Source: Deltaproteobacteria bacterium (GTDB taxonomy: Bacteria; UBA10199; JACPAL01; GCA-016699445). Taken from it: a stretch of 64,000 nucleotides of DNA. The stretch's first letter is position 1, and each line of letters starts with the position of its first letter. Below, piece by piece: positions 47,016 through 56,812 of the stretch. The notes below the pieces were generated by a model, which made no database searches, was not told where the DNA came from, and saw only the letters and a program-made list of their open reading frames with translations. Where the stretch lies: the NCBI GenBank assembly GCA_016699445.1, contig CP064976.1, forward strand, positions 2,046,001-2,110,000. The letters are read 5' to 3'. The position numbers and the translations under genes were made by a program.

Positions 47016-47981
47016 ATGAAACTAATTACCTTTGATTCGAGTATTCCTTTAGGCGTTAAAAACACTTCGCCTTTGTATCCATTAGGGGCTACAGCAGTTA
47101 GTCTTAATGAGGCTTTGGATAGCTTCAGTATAGCCGCAGGCAAATTTAATTTTCCATTAATTGAGCAACGATCAGGGCAATGGACAACTTCTTCAGCTCC
47201 TTTGCTTCGCGAACGTGATTTGGATCATATTACTGATTCAGTTCGTCGTGTGGCAGAAGCGGGAGATATGATTGCTGGACATTACAATCGTTATCCCGAC
47301 CGGTTAAGAACGGAAATTAGCTCTTTAGAAACATCAAGGTTTGCGCAAAAATTAAGAGCTTCATTTCACATGGGTAATAACTCCCCTTGGTATGTGGGTG
47401 GAGAATTTTCTCGAGGAATAGAAGAGGGTATCACTTTTTTTAATCTCGATGGGCGTATTATTTCTCTGCATGGATTTGATGAGAGACATTTTATTGTTGG
47501 TTTTGGGTTGATGGGTGCGGCGATGTGTTATGTGCAAGTCAATGAGACGCCTATGGCAGGAAACGAGTTGGCTTTATTTGGAATTAGATCGGTAGCCCCT
47601 GAGACGATATCAGCCGACAGCCTTGTATCATTAACACAGCCAATTAAAGATTATTACGTTCATGATTCAGGAGTAAGTCAGGTGGGTGGTTTTGGATTTT
47701 TTAATGGAGATGGCCGCCCAGTCTCCGAAATTTTTTCAGATGAGCGTTTTGATATGGCATCAATGGGGAGTGTTGCTGAATTCTCTTCCTGCCCTCCATG
47801 GAATAGAGATCAAGAGGCCAGAGAGATCCCCATGGCACGAATCTCTTATCACCCGGGTGAAGGAAAGGAGGGGCAGGCTTTGCTCCTAACTTCTGTGTAT
47901 GCCTCTCGAAATAGTCCACCGTTTGCCAATTTCTTTCGTGGAATTTTCAAACCACTTTCAGAAGCTTTTTCCCCTCGTTAA
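47016..47981 (+). CDS. unknown 321-residue protein
   Basis: No family is recognised. It has no signal peptide or membrane segment. There are aromatic and Gly-rich beta-like segments (WYVGGEFSRGIEEGITFF, HFIVGFGLMGAAMCYV). It is unlike its neighbours and has no visible ribosome-binding site close to ATG 47016. It may be a lineage-specific gene. Confidence 0.45.
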   Translation: MKLITFDSSIPLGVKNTSPLYPLGATAVSLNEALDSFSIAAGKFNFPLIEQRSGQWTTSSAPLLRERDLDHITDSVRRVAEAGDMIAGHYNRYPDRLRTEISSLETSRFAQKLRASFHMGNNSPWYVGGEFSRGIEEGITFFNLDGRIISLHGFDERHFIVGFGLMGAAMCYVQVNETPMAGNELALFGIRSVAPETISADSLVSLTQPIKDYYVHDSGVSQVGGFGFFNGDGRPVSEIFSDERFDMASMGSVAEFSSCPPWNRDQEAREIPMARISYHPGEGKEGQALLLTSVYASRNSPPFANFFRGIFKPLSEAFSPR

Positions 47982-48081
47982 TAGTGAGTCATTCATTTGA
48001 TATTTCCGAGATTGACTCAATCAAAGCCTCTTGGCAGAACGCCCCCTCATTTTAATGACCTAATAATTTGAGGAGAATGGT

Positions 48082-49631
48082 ATGTCACTTCAGGAAAAAC
48101 TTCAGGAACTCGAAAAACGTAATCAAGAAGCCCTTGTGGCTGGTGGTGAAGATCGTATTGCTAAACACCATGCAGCAGGCAAGCTGACGGCTCGTGAGCG
48201 CATTGAGTTGCTTTTGGATCCCGGGACTTTTGTTGAAGTGGACCGTTTCATGACTCATCGTTGTTATGAGTTTGGGATCGATAAACAAAAATTTCCTGGA
48301 GATGGTGTTATCACGGGTTATGGTAAAATCGATGGTCGTCAGATGTTTGTTTTTGCTCAGGATTTTACGGTGTTTGGTGGGTCTTTAGGTGAAGTGTTTG
48401 CTAAGAAAATTTGTAAGATTATGGATCTTGCTATGAAGGTAGGGGCTCCTGTGATCGGTCTCAATGACTCCGGTGGAGCTCGTATTCAAGAAGGTGTGAT
48501 GAGCCTCGCTGGCTATGCCGATATTTTTACACGCAATGTACTGTCCTCAGGTGTGATTCCTCAAATTTCTGCGATTCAAGGTCCATGTGCTGGTGGCGCT
48601 GTGTATTCACCTGTCATGACGGATTTTATTTTCATGGTGAAGAAGACCAGTCACATGTTCATCACCGGTCCCGATGTGATTAAGACTGTGACTCATGAAG
48701 AGGTGAGTAAAGAAGACCTCGGTGGGGCGATGACTCACAATGAAAAATCAGGCGTGGCGCATTTTGCCGCTGAAGATGATCGAGATTGTTTGGGAAGAAT
48801 TCGTAAACTCATGAGTTATCTTCCAGCCAATAATACCGAAGATCCTCCGTTTGTACCGACCGATGATAGAGCGGATCGCAAAGAAGCTAAGCTCGACGAG
48901 CTGATTCCCGACAATGCCAACAAGCCTTACGATATGAAACAGCTCATCACGATGGTGGTGGACAAAGAATCTTTCTTCGAAGTGCAGCAGCATTGGGCTA
49001 AAAATATCATCATTGGATTTGCCCGCATGGGAGGACGTTCGGTGGGAGTGGTGGCTAATCAGCCTTCAGTTTTGGCTGGATGTTTGGATATTGATGCTTC
49101 GATTAAAGCCGCGCGATTTGTGCGTTTTTGTGATGCGTTTAATATCCCTCTCGTGACGTTTGTTGACGTGCCGGGATTTTTACCAGGAACGACCCAGGAA
49201 TTTGGCGGTATTATCCGTCATGGAGCTAAACTTCTCTATGCGTATTGCGAAGCCACTGTGCCCAAGATCACGGTCATTACACGTAAAGCCTATGGTGGAG
49301 CTTATGACGTGATGAGCTCGAAACATGTGCGCGCCGATGTCAATTTTGCTTACCCAACTTCCGAAATCGCCGTCATGGGTCCCGATGGTGCGGTTAATAT
49401 TATTTTCAAAATCAACTCGCTGCTTCCAAAGATCCCAATGCCGAACGTGCGAAGCTGGTGGCTGATTACCGCAAAGCTTTTGCCAACCCTTACAAAGCTG
49501 CGGAATTAGGCTATATCGACGAAGTTATTTTCCCACGCGATACACGCTTCAAGATCATCCAATCTTTGGAAATGCTCAAAGACAAGCGTGAAAAAAATCC
49601 TCCTAAGAAGCATGGGAATATTCCTTTATAA
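48082..49631 (+). CDS. acyl-CoA carboxylase beta subunit (propionyl/methylmalonyl-CoA type), one frameshift
   Basis: The carboxyltransferase subunit of a biotin-dependent carboxylase. It has the LNDSGGARIQEGV and GPCAGGAVYSPV oxyanion motifs and a C-terminal half with FVDVPGFLPGT. The frame at 48082 stops at 49509. At the AAAA run 49408-49411 one more A restores FKNQLAASKDPNAERAKLV and ends at TAA 49631 (RFKIIQSLEMLKDKREK), the normal C-terminus at about 516 residues. GAGGAG precedes the ATG. It probably works with biotin carrier subunits elsewhere. Confidence 0.9.
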
Positions 49632-49639
49632 AGGATTTT

Positions 49640-50530
49640 TTGAAAACCGATCTTCATCTCCACGGACTTTTATCGGCGCCGCTTTCGATTTATGAAGAAA
49701 TAGCGGGATGGTCTTTGCCCAAATTGCCAGCGAAGTTTGAGAGTTTTGAGTCTTTTAACGACTATCTTTTTCAAAACCTGATTTTAATTATTCAATCTCC
49801 AGAGCATGTTCGGAAAATCATTCGAGGGGCTTTTCAGCGTTTGATTGATGATGACGTGGTGTATGCGGAAGAGAGTTTTGATGTGATGATTCCGGATTTG
49901 ATCCAGGTGAGTTCCGAAGCTTTTTTTGAAATTTTGACAGATGAAAAAAAACGAGTGTCGTCACAAATTGAGATCGGCCTTGAAGTTGGGATGAGTCGCA
50001 AAACTCCTCCAGCACTCTTGTTTCAAAAAGTCCGTGAATGGGTATCTTCAAAAATATTTTCAAGTGTAGATCTCTATGATGACGAAAGAGTGGGGCTCGC
50101 TGAAGATTTTGTGGAGAGTTATCGTTTTTGTGAATCTTCCGGATTGAAACTGAAAGCTCATGTGGGAGAATTTGGTTCTGCCCATTCAGTAAAAGAATAT
50201 GTCGAAACACTTCATCTGAATGCTGTTCAACACGGGATCCGCTCTGTCGATGATCCTTCGGTGATGGATTATCTCGCCAAGAAGGGGACGATTTTAAATA
50301 TCTGCCCGACTAGCAATGTGGCTCTAGGAGCCTGTCCTTCTTATCAAACACATCCTGCCAAAAAACTTTTTGATGCGGGTGTGAAAATTACCATCAATAC
50401 AGACGACTACGCACTCTTTGGTGCAAGTCTTGAGGATGAACTGAAACATTTAAGCGAGATGGGTTTTTCGGAAAACGATATTGCTCAGATTTTACAAAAT
50501 GGATTGAATCAACGTAGTTTGTTTCCCTAA
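49640..50530 (+). CDS. adenosine-deaminase-like amidohydrolase
   Basis: A 296-residue TIM-barrel metal-dependent deaminase. Motifs are TDLHLHGLL (metal), KAHVGEF, NICPTSNVALG and TINTDDYALFG (metal). It starts at TTG 49640, eight bases after the carboxylase stop, with AAAGGA before it. It would convert adenosine or a related compound by hydrolytic deamination. The family member cannot be named from the sequence. Confidence 0.82.
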   Translation: MKTDLHLHGLLSAPLSIYEEIAGWSLPKLPAKFESFESFNDYLFQNLILIIQSPEHVRKIIRGAFQRLIDDDVVYAEESFDVMIPDLIQVSSEAFFEILTDEKKRVSSQIEIGLEVGMSRKTPPALLFQKVREWVSSKIFSSVDLYDDERVGLAEDFVESYRFCESSGLKLKAHVGEFGSAHSVKEYVETLHLNAVQHGIRSVDDPSVMDYLAKKGTILNICPTSNVALGACPSYQTHPAKKLFDAGVKITINTDDYALFGASLEDELKHLSEMGFSENDIAQILQNGLNQRSLFP

Positions 50531-50979
50531 TTCTTTTGATAAATAAGTGTCGGGAGTACTTCTTCAATAAATTCTGCAGGACTCACAATCAAAATAGGTT
50601 TGGCCATCTCTTTGGGAAATCCTTTTTTATCTCCTGTGATCAGATAATTCGCTTTTCCATTTTTTGCTGACACTAATACAGGAGTATCTTTGGGTGACAT
50701 TTTTTTAGCCATAGAAGAAACGGATCTAGCAGAAGGGAGCGGGATAATTTCGAGTTTTATTTTTTCAAAATAATGCTGATAAATAGGAAGAATTTTGGGG
50801 AAACGTGATTTGAGATTTCTTTCAATTTCTTCAAGATTGTATTTTCCCGTCAGTCCTTTCAATAAAGGTACTTCAAGACTTAAAAGATCTAAGATAATTC
50901 GAGGGTAGCTTTTGTCCGAGAGCAAGCCTGATAAAATAACGTTGGAATCGAGGAATATTTTAACGTTTTTTGCGGCCAT
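50527..50979 (-). CDS. PIN-domain toxin
   Basis: A 150-residue PIN domain with FLDSNVILSGLL at the start and an acidic site in KMSPKDTPVLVSAK and LITGDKKGF. Its start overlaps the antitoxin gene by 20 bases. The last four bases overlap the convergent deaminase gene. Confidence 0.8.
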   Translation of the reverse strand: MAAKNVKIFLDSNVILSGLLSDKSYPRIILDLLSLEVPLLKGLTGKYNLEEIERNLKSRFPKILPIYQHYFEKIKLEIIPLPSARSVSSMAKKMSPKDTPVLVSAKNGKANYLITGDKKGFPKEMAKPILIVSPAEFIEEVLPTLIYQKN

Positions 50980-51235
50980 AATGATGTTCGTAGGTTTCTT
51001 GTCGCGCGAGATCGAGCCCTTTTAAAATATCTTCAGGAGAGGCTTTGGTTTGTTTGAGAATTTTTTGGATCGCCTGACGAGCTTCTTTGAGTTCAAGCTG
51101 CTTATGAGTCATTAAGACAGCATCCTTCCCTAAGGGAATAAATTCGACAGTCTGTCCTGGCTCTAAATGATAAGTCTCTCGGATTTTTTTAGGGACGGTC
51201 AGTTCTCCTCGATCCCTGATTTCCGCTGTTTCCAT
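50960..51235 (-). CDS. AbrB/MazE-type antitoxin
   Basis: A 91-residue protein with the swapped-hairpin N-terminus typical of AbrB (DRGELTVPKKIRETYHLEPG) and a helical tail that would bind the PIN toxin. GGAGG precedes ATG 51235. A palindrome at 51258 is its likely operator. Confidence 0.85.
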   Translation of the reverse strand: METAEIRDRGELTVPKKIRETYHLEPGQTVEFIPLGKDAVLMTHKQLELKEARQAIQKILKQTKASPEDILKGLDLARQETYEHHYGRKKR

Positions 51236-51257
51236 AAAACCTCCTGGTAAAGCTTAA

Positions 51258-51277
51258 AAATACGGTATTCCGTATTT
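51258..51277. promoter_or_regulatory. palindromic operator upstream of the AbrB/PIN pair
   Basis: AAATACGG, TATT, CCGTATTT is a perfect 8-base inverted repeat. On the minus strand TTGACG lies just upstream (51290-51285), so the repeat overlaps the expected -10 region of the operon. It also lies before trpD on the plus strand. Confidence 0.55.
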
Positions 51278-51334
51278 ATGCTTTCGTCAAATCCATATTG
51301 CTCATTGAAATCAAAACGGAATAAGCCAACGTTC

Positions 51335-52348
51335 ATGAATTTTTCTTCGCTTATTCAAAAACTTTTAGAAAAAGAATCTCTTCATTTAGAAGAGATGGCT
51401 TTTGCGATGAAGTCTCTTATGGCAGGGCAGGTAGCAGAAGAAGAGATTGTTTCGTTTCTCACAGCCTTGCGAGACAAGGGTGAATCTCGTGATGAGATTG
51501 TCGCAGCGGCTCAAGTGATGCGTGAGTTTTCGGTGAAAGTGAGTGTGCATCCGGATAATCTCGTCGATACCTGCGGTACTGGCGGTGATAATTCTGGCAC
51601 GTTTAATCTTTCAACAGCTGCGGCTTTTGTCGTGGCAGGTGCTGGTGTCCGTGTGGCCAAGCATGGAAATCGTGCGGTGAGTTCGCAAGCGGGAAGCGCG
51701 GATGTCTTGGAAGCGTTGGGGGTAAAGATTGATTTGGAACCTGTACAGGTCAGGAAATGTTTAGTGGAATCGGGCTTTGGATTTTTCTTTGCTCCACGAT
51801 TTCATCCGGCGATGAAAAATGTAGCAGCTGCTCGTAAAAAAATCGGGACACGCACAATCTTTAATCTTCTAGGTCCTTTGACCAATCCCACCACGCCTCT
51901 TGCGCAAGTGATAGGTGTTTATGATCGCAAGAAAATGCTTCTATTGGCTGAAGTGTTAAAAGATTTGGGTTCGCGCCATGTGCTTTTAGTCAATGGTGAT
52001 GATGGTTTGGATGAAGTGACCCTTACAGGAAAAACTTATATCGTAGAGCTTGTAGAGGGAAAAATTTTGGAAACAGAAATAGACCCGAAAACATTTGGGT
52101 TTGAAGTAGTGACACCTGAAAAATTAAAAGGAAAAGATGCTGCGCATAATGCCTTTCTTTTAAAAGGAATTTTAGAAGGTTTTGAAGGGTCTTTGCGTTT
52201 GGCTGTACTACTCAATGCTGCAGCGGCTTTTGTCGCTGTGGGTCGAGCTCTTTCTTTTGAAGAGGGGATTACTGTTGCTGAACATTCTCTGGATCAAGGT
52301 CATGCGTATCAAGTGCTGAAGGATGTGATTCGCATTTCAAACGAATGA
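51335..52348 (+). CDS. trpD: anthranilate phosphoribosyltransferase
   Basis: A 337-residue enzyme of tryptophan synthesis. Motifs are VDTCGTGGDNSGTFN (PRPP site), KHGNRAVSSQAGSADVLEALG and TIFNLLGPLTNP. The preferred start is ATG 51335 (MNFSSLIQKLL). The frame extends back to 51278. No other trp gene is adjacent. The end abuts uvrA head-to-tail, convergent. Confidence 0.93.
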   Translation: MNFSSLIQKLLEKESLHLEEMAFAMKSLMAGQVAEEEIVSFLTALRDKGESRDEIVAAAQVMREFSVKVSVHPDNLVDTCGTGGDNSGTFNLSTAAAFVVAGAGVRVAKHGNRAVSSQAGSADVLEALGVKIDLEPVQVRKCLVESGFGFFFAPRFHPAMKNVAAARKKIGTRTIFNLLGPLTNPTTPLAQVIGVYDRKKMLLLAEVLKDLGSRHVLLVNGDDGLDEVTLTGKTYIVELVEGKILETEIDPKTFGFEVVTPEKLKGKDAAHNAFLLKGILEGFEGSLRLAVLLNAAAAFVAVGRALSFEEGITVAEHSLDQGHAYQVLKDVIRISNE

Positions 52349-55212
52349 TTAGGAAGCTTTTGCCAACCTGTCTGATGTCTTCAAAACTTTTTTAAGATAG
52401 TATCCTGTATGAGATTTTGGATTATTAGCGATTTCTTCAGGGGATCCTGTGGCCACCACTTGACCACCACCATCACCACCTTCAGGCCCTAGATCAATCA
52501 CATAGTCGGCTGTTTTGATGACATCGAGATTGTGTTCAATCACCAGAACCGTATTTCCTGTTTCAACAAATTTTTGTAAAACCTCCAATAAACGATGAAT
52601 ATCCGCAAAGTGAAGACCTGTGGTAGGTTCATCCAAAATATAAAACGTACGACCCGTAGAGCGTTTAGATAATTCTTTAGCAAGCTTGATGCGCTGTGCT
52701 TCTCCACCTGAGAGAGTTGTGGCCGATTGCCCCAGCTCAATATAATCCAAGCCTACATCCTGAAGTGTTTTGAGTTTTGTTTTGATCGTATGAATATTGT
52801 CAAAAAATGTGAGGGCTTGTTCGACCGTCATGGAAAGCACATCAGCAATCGACTTGCCTTTGTAGAGAATTTCTAAAGTTTCCCGATTGAATCGCTTGCC
52901 CCGACATACTTCGCATTCGACATAAACATCCGGCAAAAAATGCATTTCGATACGAATGATTCCATCACCTTCGCAGGCTTCACAGCGACCACCTTTTACG
53001 TTAAAAGAAAAACGGCCAGGTTTATAGCCTCGAGATTTAGATTCTGGAATTTCGGCAAAAAGATCGCGAATTTCTGTAAAAACTCCGGTGTATGTCGCAG
53101 GATTAGAACGTGGTGTCCTGCCAATAGGAGATTGATCGATGTTAATAATTTTATCGATGTGTTCCAAACCTTGGATGGCTTCACACTTGGCCGCAACATC
53201 TCTAGATCCGTAAATCGTATGTGCCAGACCTTTATAAAGAGTGTCGTTAATGAGAGTGCTCTTTCCAGATCCTGACACTCCGGTAACAGCGATAAATAAA
53301 CCCAAAGGAAAATCGACACTGATTTTTTTAAGATTGTTTCCTTGAGCTTTGATGATTGAAATTTTTTTAGAATCCTTATCAAACACGCGACGCTTTTGAG
53401 GTGTGGGTATGGTCATTTTTCCAGACAGATATTGACCTGTTAGGCTTTTGGGGTTTTTCATGACTTCTTGAGGTGTGCCCATGGCGACCACTTCACCTCC
53501 ATGAATTCCCGCACCAGGTCCAATATCAATCAAGTAATCAGCATCGAACATGATGTTTTCGTCGTGTTCGACAACAATCACGGTATTCCCCAGATCGCGC
53601 AGACGTTCGAGAGTGCTGATGAGCTTTTCGTTGTCTCTTTGGTGAAGTCCGATGGAGGGCTCATCGAGCACATACATGACTCCCACCAGAGACGCACCGA
53701 TTTGAGTCGCCAAGCGAATGCGTTGTCCTTCACCACCGGAGAGTGTTCCTGCTGAACGATCGAGAGTGAGATAATCCAAGCCAACGTTGACTAAAAAACC
53801 AAGACGTTCTGTAATTTCTTTTAAAATCCTTTTAGCAATTTCAGATTCCTTCTTGGTCCATGTGAGTTTTTGAAACCAATCCAGAGCCGTCTTGATCGAC
53901 ATTTGAGTGACTTGATAAATGGATATATCACCAATTTTAATCGCGAGACTTTCTTTTTGAGTCGGGCTCCATTGCATTCAGGACAGGGTTGAATGTTCAT
54001 GAAACGTTCCAGATCTTCACGCATCCAGTCAGAATTTGTTTCACGGTAGCGACGATTAAGATTTGGGATCACACCTTCAAAATGCGAATTGAAAAATTCA
54101 GTTTTGTTCTCTGCTTCGGAAAACATTCCTGTGTATGAAAATTCAATCTTCTGATCTCCCGAACCTTGCAAAAGAAGCTGTTGAACCGGTTTGGAAAGCT
54201 TTTCAAAAGGGGTATCGAGGTTAAACTTAAATTTTTTGGCCAAAGATTCGAGCATGCTCCAATAAAAATCCGAAGCCCGCTTTTCCCAAGGTGCAATAGC
54301 TCCATCTCGAATCGAAAGTTTTTTGTTGGGAACAACAAGGTCTGCATCAAAAAACATTTTATTTCCAAGGCCATTACACTCGGTGCAAGCACCTGAAGGC
54401 GCATTAAAAGAAAAAAGATTAGGGGCGATATCCGGATATGAAATCCCACAATCGATACAGGCAAATTTTTCGGAAAAGAGAAGTGTGTCGCCGCCTAATA
54501 TTTCTACTTTGGCCAGGCCTTCTGCATGATGAAGAGCTGTGCCAAGTGAATCTGCCAGGCGTTGTTCTAATTTTTCTTTGATGATCAAGCGATCGACAAC
54601 AAGATCGATGTCGTGCTTTTTATTTTTGTCCAACTTGATATCAAAATCCAGATCGAGCATCTCGCCATCGACTTTGACTCGCACAAATCCCTTCTTCTTA
54701 AAGTCATTGAGCTCTTTAGTATATTCGCCCTTACGACCTCGGACAATCGGCGAAAGAATATGAATCTTCGCTCCTTCGCGAATCTTCATGATCTGATCGA
54801 CCATTTGAGAAATAGTCTGACTGACAATAGGTTTTCCACATTGGTAGCAATGAGGTCGTCCTGCACGAGCAAAAAGCAATCGAAGATAATCGTAAATTTC
54901 GGTAACGGTGCCGACGGTGGATCGCGGATTGTGCGACGTGGTCTTTTGTTCAATAGAGATAGCGGGGGAGAGCCCTTCGATCAAGTCGACATCAGGTTTT
55001 CCCATTTGCTCTAAAAACTGCCGCGCATAGGCCGAGAGAGATTCCACATAGCGCCGCTGTCCTTCGGCATAAATCGTATCAAATGCGAGTGATGATTTCC
55101 CAGAGCCTGACAATCCTGTAATCACCACAAGCTTGTAGCGTGGAATTTCCACATCGATATTTTTAAGATTGTGCTGTCGTGCACCTTTGACGGTGATTTT
55201 TGTGGGTTCCAT
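52349..55212 (-). CDS. uvrA: UvrA, excinuclease ABC subunit A (one frameshift)
   Basis: A DNA damage recognition ATPase of nucleotide excision repair. The first frame (55212 to 53821) has GLSGSGKSSLAFDTIYAEG, RSTVGTVTEIYDYL and zinc cysteines CIDC and CTEC. The second (53977 to 52349) has the second P-loop GVSGSGKSTLINDTL, GGRCEACEGDG, CEVC and LSGGEAQRIKLAKELS. They join at the A5 run near 53953-53957. One A more gives LKKESLAIKIGDIS. The total of about 953 residues is the normal length. uvrA is alone here. Confidence 0.95.
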
Positions 55213-55260
55213 AGGAGGGGGCTATTATGGAGATTTGATCAGTGATTCAAGGGGGAAAGA
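55201..55260. repeat. uvrA start region, copy 1 of a degenerate direct repeat
   Basis: The 5' end and leader of uvrA. A segment of about 60 bases with roughly 80 percent identity by eye recurs at 56601-56660 beyond the ATPase gene, including GGTTCCAT, GGCTATT, TGGAGATT and ATCAGTGAT in the same order. Confidence 0.7.
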
Positions 55261-55274
55261 AGGGGAGGTATATT

Positions 55275-56501
55275 TTATAAGCAATTCCAGGGAATGGCCC
55301 AAATATGTGTGTCCAATTTCCTGATTTCAGGCACACGGCAGACAATATAACCACGCTGAGCTTTTTTTTCATGCTCCATAAACGTACGTAAATGACGTCC
55401 ATCCTGAAGATTGGGTTTGTCCGTCCATTTGACTTCAATGGGAATAACTTCTTTGGGAGTTTTTAAGACAAAATCAACTTCAGCTCCGCTCTTTGTTTTC
55501 CAAAAATAGGTTTGGTATTCTGGACCTAATAATTTTGTGCGATGAATCAGTTCTAGACCTACCCAATGCTCAATAAGATGTCCTCCATGCAGTGTGATGA
55601 GATCTTCATTTAATGGAAGTTTAGCAGCAGCATTGCGCACGCCTAAATCAAACATATAAAATCTGGGTGTGGTTAATAGTCGTTTGCGATCTTGTGTAAT
55701 ATAGGAATCTATCCAGTAGCCCATGAAAGTATCAATGAGCACCTGATAGTAATGTCGAATAGTTGTGATGGCGATACCACTTTCATTAGAGAGCTTGGTT
55801 AAATTCATTATATTTCCAGACTCAAGTGCTGCGAGCTCTAAAAATCGGTGAAAAGGGCCGATGTCTTTGATGACACCTTCTCTGCGAATTTCTTCCTCCA
55901 GATAAAGCTCCACATAACCTCTGAGACTTAATTTCTGACTTTCAGGTTTTTCGAGGTAAATGCCCGGAAGGCTTCCAAAAAGAAGTTTTTGTGTGATGCC
56001 TGATTTTGGAAACTTTTTATGTCGTGTTTGAACTGGAGTGGTGAGGATTGTAGATGTGGCGTTCTCTTCTGTTTCCCAAAGCGTCAAAGGTGATAGATGA
56101 AAAACATGCGATCGTCCTGGGAGAAGATTAGCTGAATGCGAGCGCAGCTTGCGAGCAGAACTTCCTGTAAGATAAAAATCATACTCCTTAGGTGATTGAT
56201 CAAAAAGATATTGCACTTCATCAAGTAATGCAGGGACTTTTTGAATTTCGTCCACGATGACAGTCTGTTGAGCTTTTTTCTTTTTTTCATAACCTTGTAA
56301 CTGCTCAGAAAATACATGTGGGCGTGCTTCGTATTGGGTTCTGACGGATCCTTCTTGTAGGTTGATCCATTTGCCTGATGGAGGGAGAAGGTGTTTAAGA
56401 AGGGTTGATTTTCCTGTTTGTCGTGGACCTAACACCACTTTAATCTTGTTTTTTGACGCTTGTGATTGGAGCAGCGACTCTATCAATCTAAAGTAATACA
56501 T
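55275..56501 (-). CDS. AAA_14/DUF4143 ATPase
   Basis: A 408-residue ATPase of the group often found as single mobile-like genes. Walker A is VLGPRQTGKSTLLKH, Walker B is VIVDEIQKVP, and FYLTGSSARKL is sensor 1. The C-terminal DUF4143 part has LIEHWVGLEL, a winged-helix region and the nuclease-like FWKTKSGAEVDFVL. The function of the family is not established. It is preceded by a strong palindrome (56547-56580) and flanked by repeats of the uvrA leader. Confidence 0.9.
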   Translation of the reverse strand: MYYFRLIESLLQSQASKNKIKVVLGPRQTGKSTLLKHLLPPSGKWINLQEGSVRTQYEARPHVFSEQLQGYEKKKKAQQTVIVDEIQKVPALLDEVQYLFDQSPKEYDFYLTGSSARKLRSHSANLLPGRSHVFHLSPLTLWETEENATSTILTTPVQTRHKKFPKSGITQKLLFGSLPGIYLEKPESQKLSLRGYVELYLEEEIRREGVIKDIGPFHRFLELAALESGNIMNLTKLSNESGIAITTIRHYYQVLIDTFMGYWIDSYITQDRKRLLTTPRFYMFDLGVRNAAAKLPLNEDLITLHGGHLIEHWVGLELIHRTKLLGPEYQTYFWKTKSGAEVDFVLKTPKEVIPIEVKWTDKPNLQDGRHLRTFMEHEKKAQRGYIVCRVPEIRKLDTHIWAIPWNCL

Positions 56502-56546
56502 GCGGTTAGAGTAAAAGAACCCTCGCTAATGTCAATGTAAATAAGC

Positions 56547-56580
56547 CTTACTAATTTACAATTAGTTGTAAATTAGTAAG
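56547..56580. repeat. perfect 15-bp inverted repeat upstream of the ATPase gene
   Basis: CTTACTAATTTACAA, TTAG, TTGTAAATTAGTAAG. It lies 46 bases upstream of the ATPase start on the minus strand, so it may be an operator. Nothing is transcribed into it that would need a terminator. Confidence 0.75.
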
Positions 56581-56600
56581 TTATTTTTTATTATAATTTT

Positions 56601-56660
56601 GTGGGGTTCCATGGGCCGGTGGCTATTGTGGAGATTGTATCAGTGATGCCAGGAGGAAGG
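56601..56660. repeat. copy 2 of the uvrA leader repeat
   Basis: This stretch resembles the start and leader of uvrA (see 55201-55260) and even preserves ATGGAACCC in the antisense sense of uvrA. It contains no gene. The rest of 56502-56812 (about 310 bases) has this repeat, the palindrome above and no supported coding frame. Confidence 0.65.
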
Positions 56661-56812
56661 TCGAGAGAGATTGTTTTCATTCCGGCAAACGATAATTTCT
56701 GAAAGTCAGGGTTTTTTCTTAGATAATGATCAGAAATTTGCTGAAATCATTTAAGAAATTACGGTGATAGTCCGTAGGGTATTGTAATAGAAAAATTTAG
56801 GGGAAACTTTGT

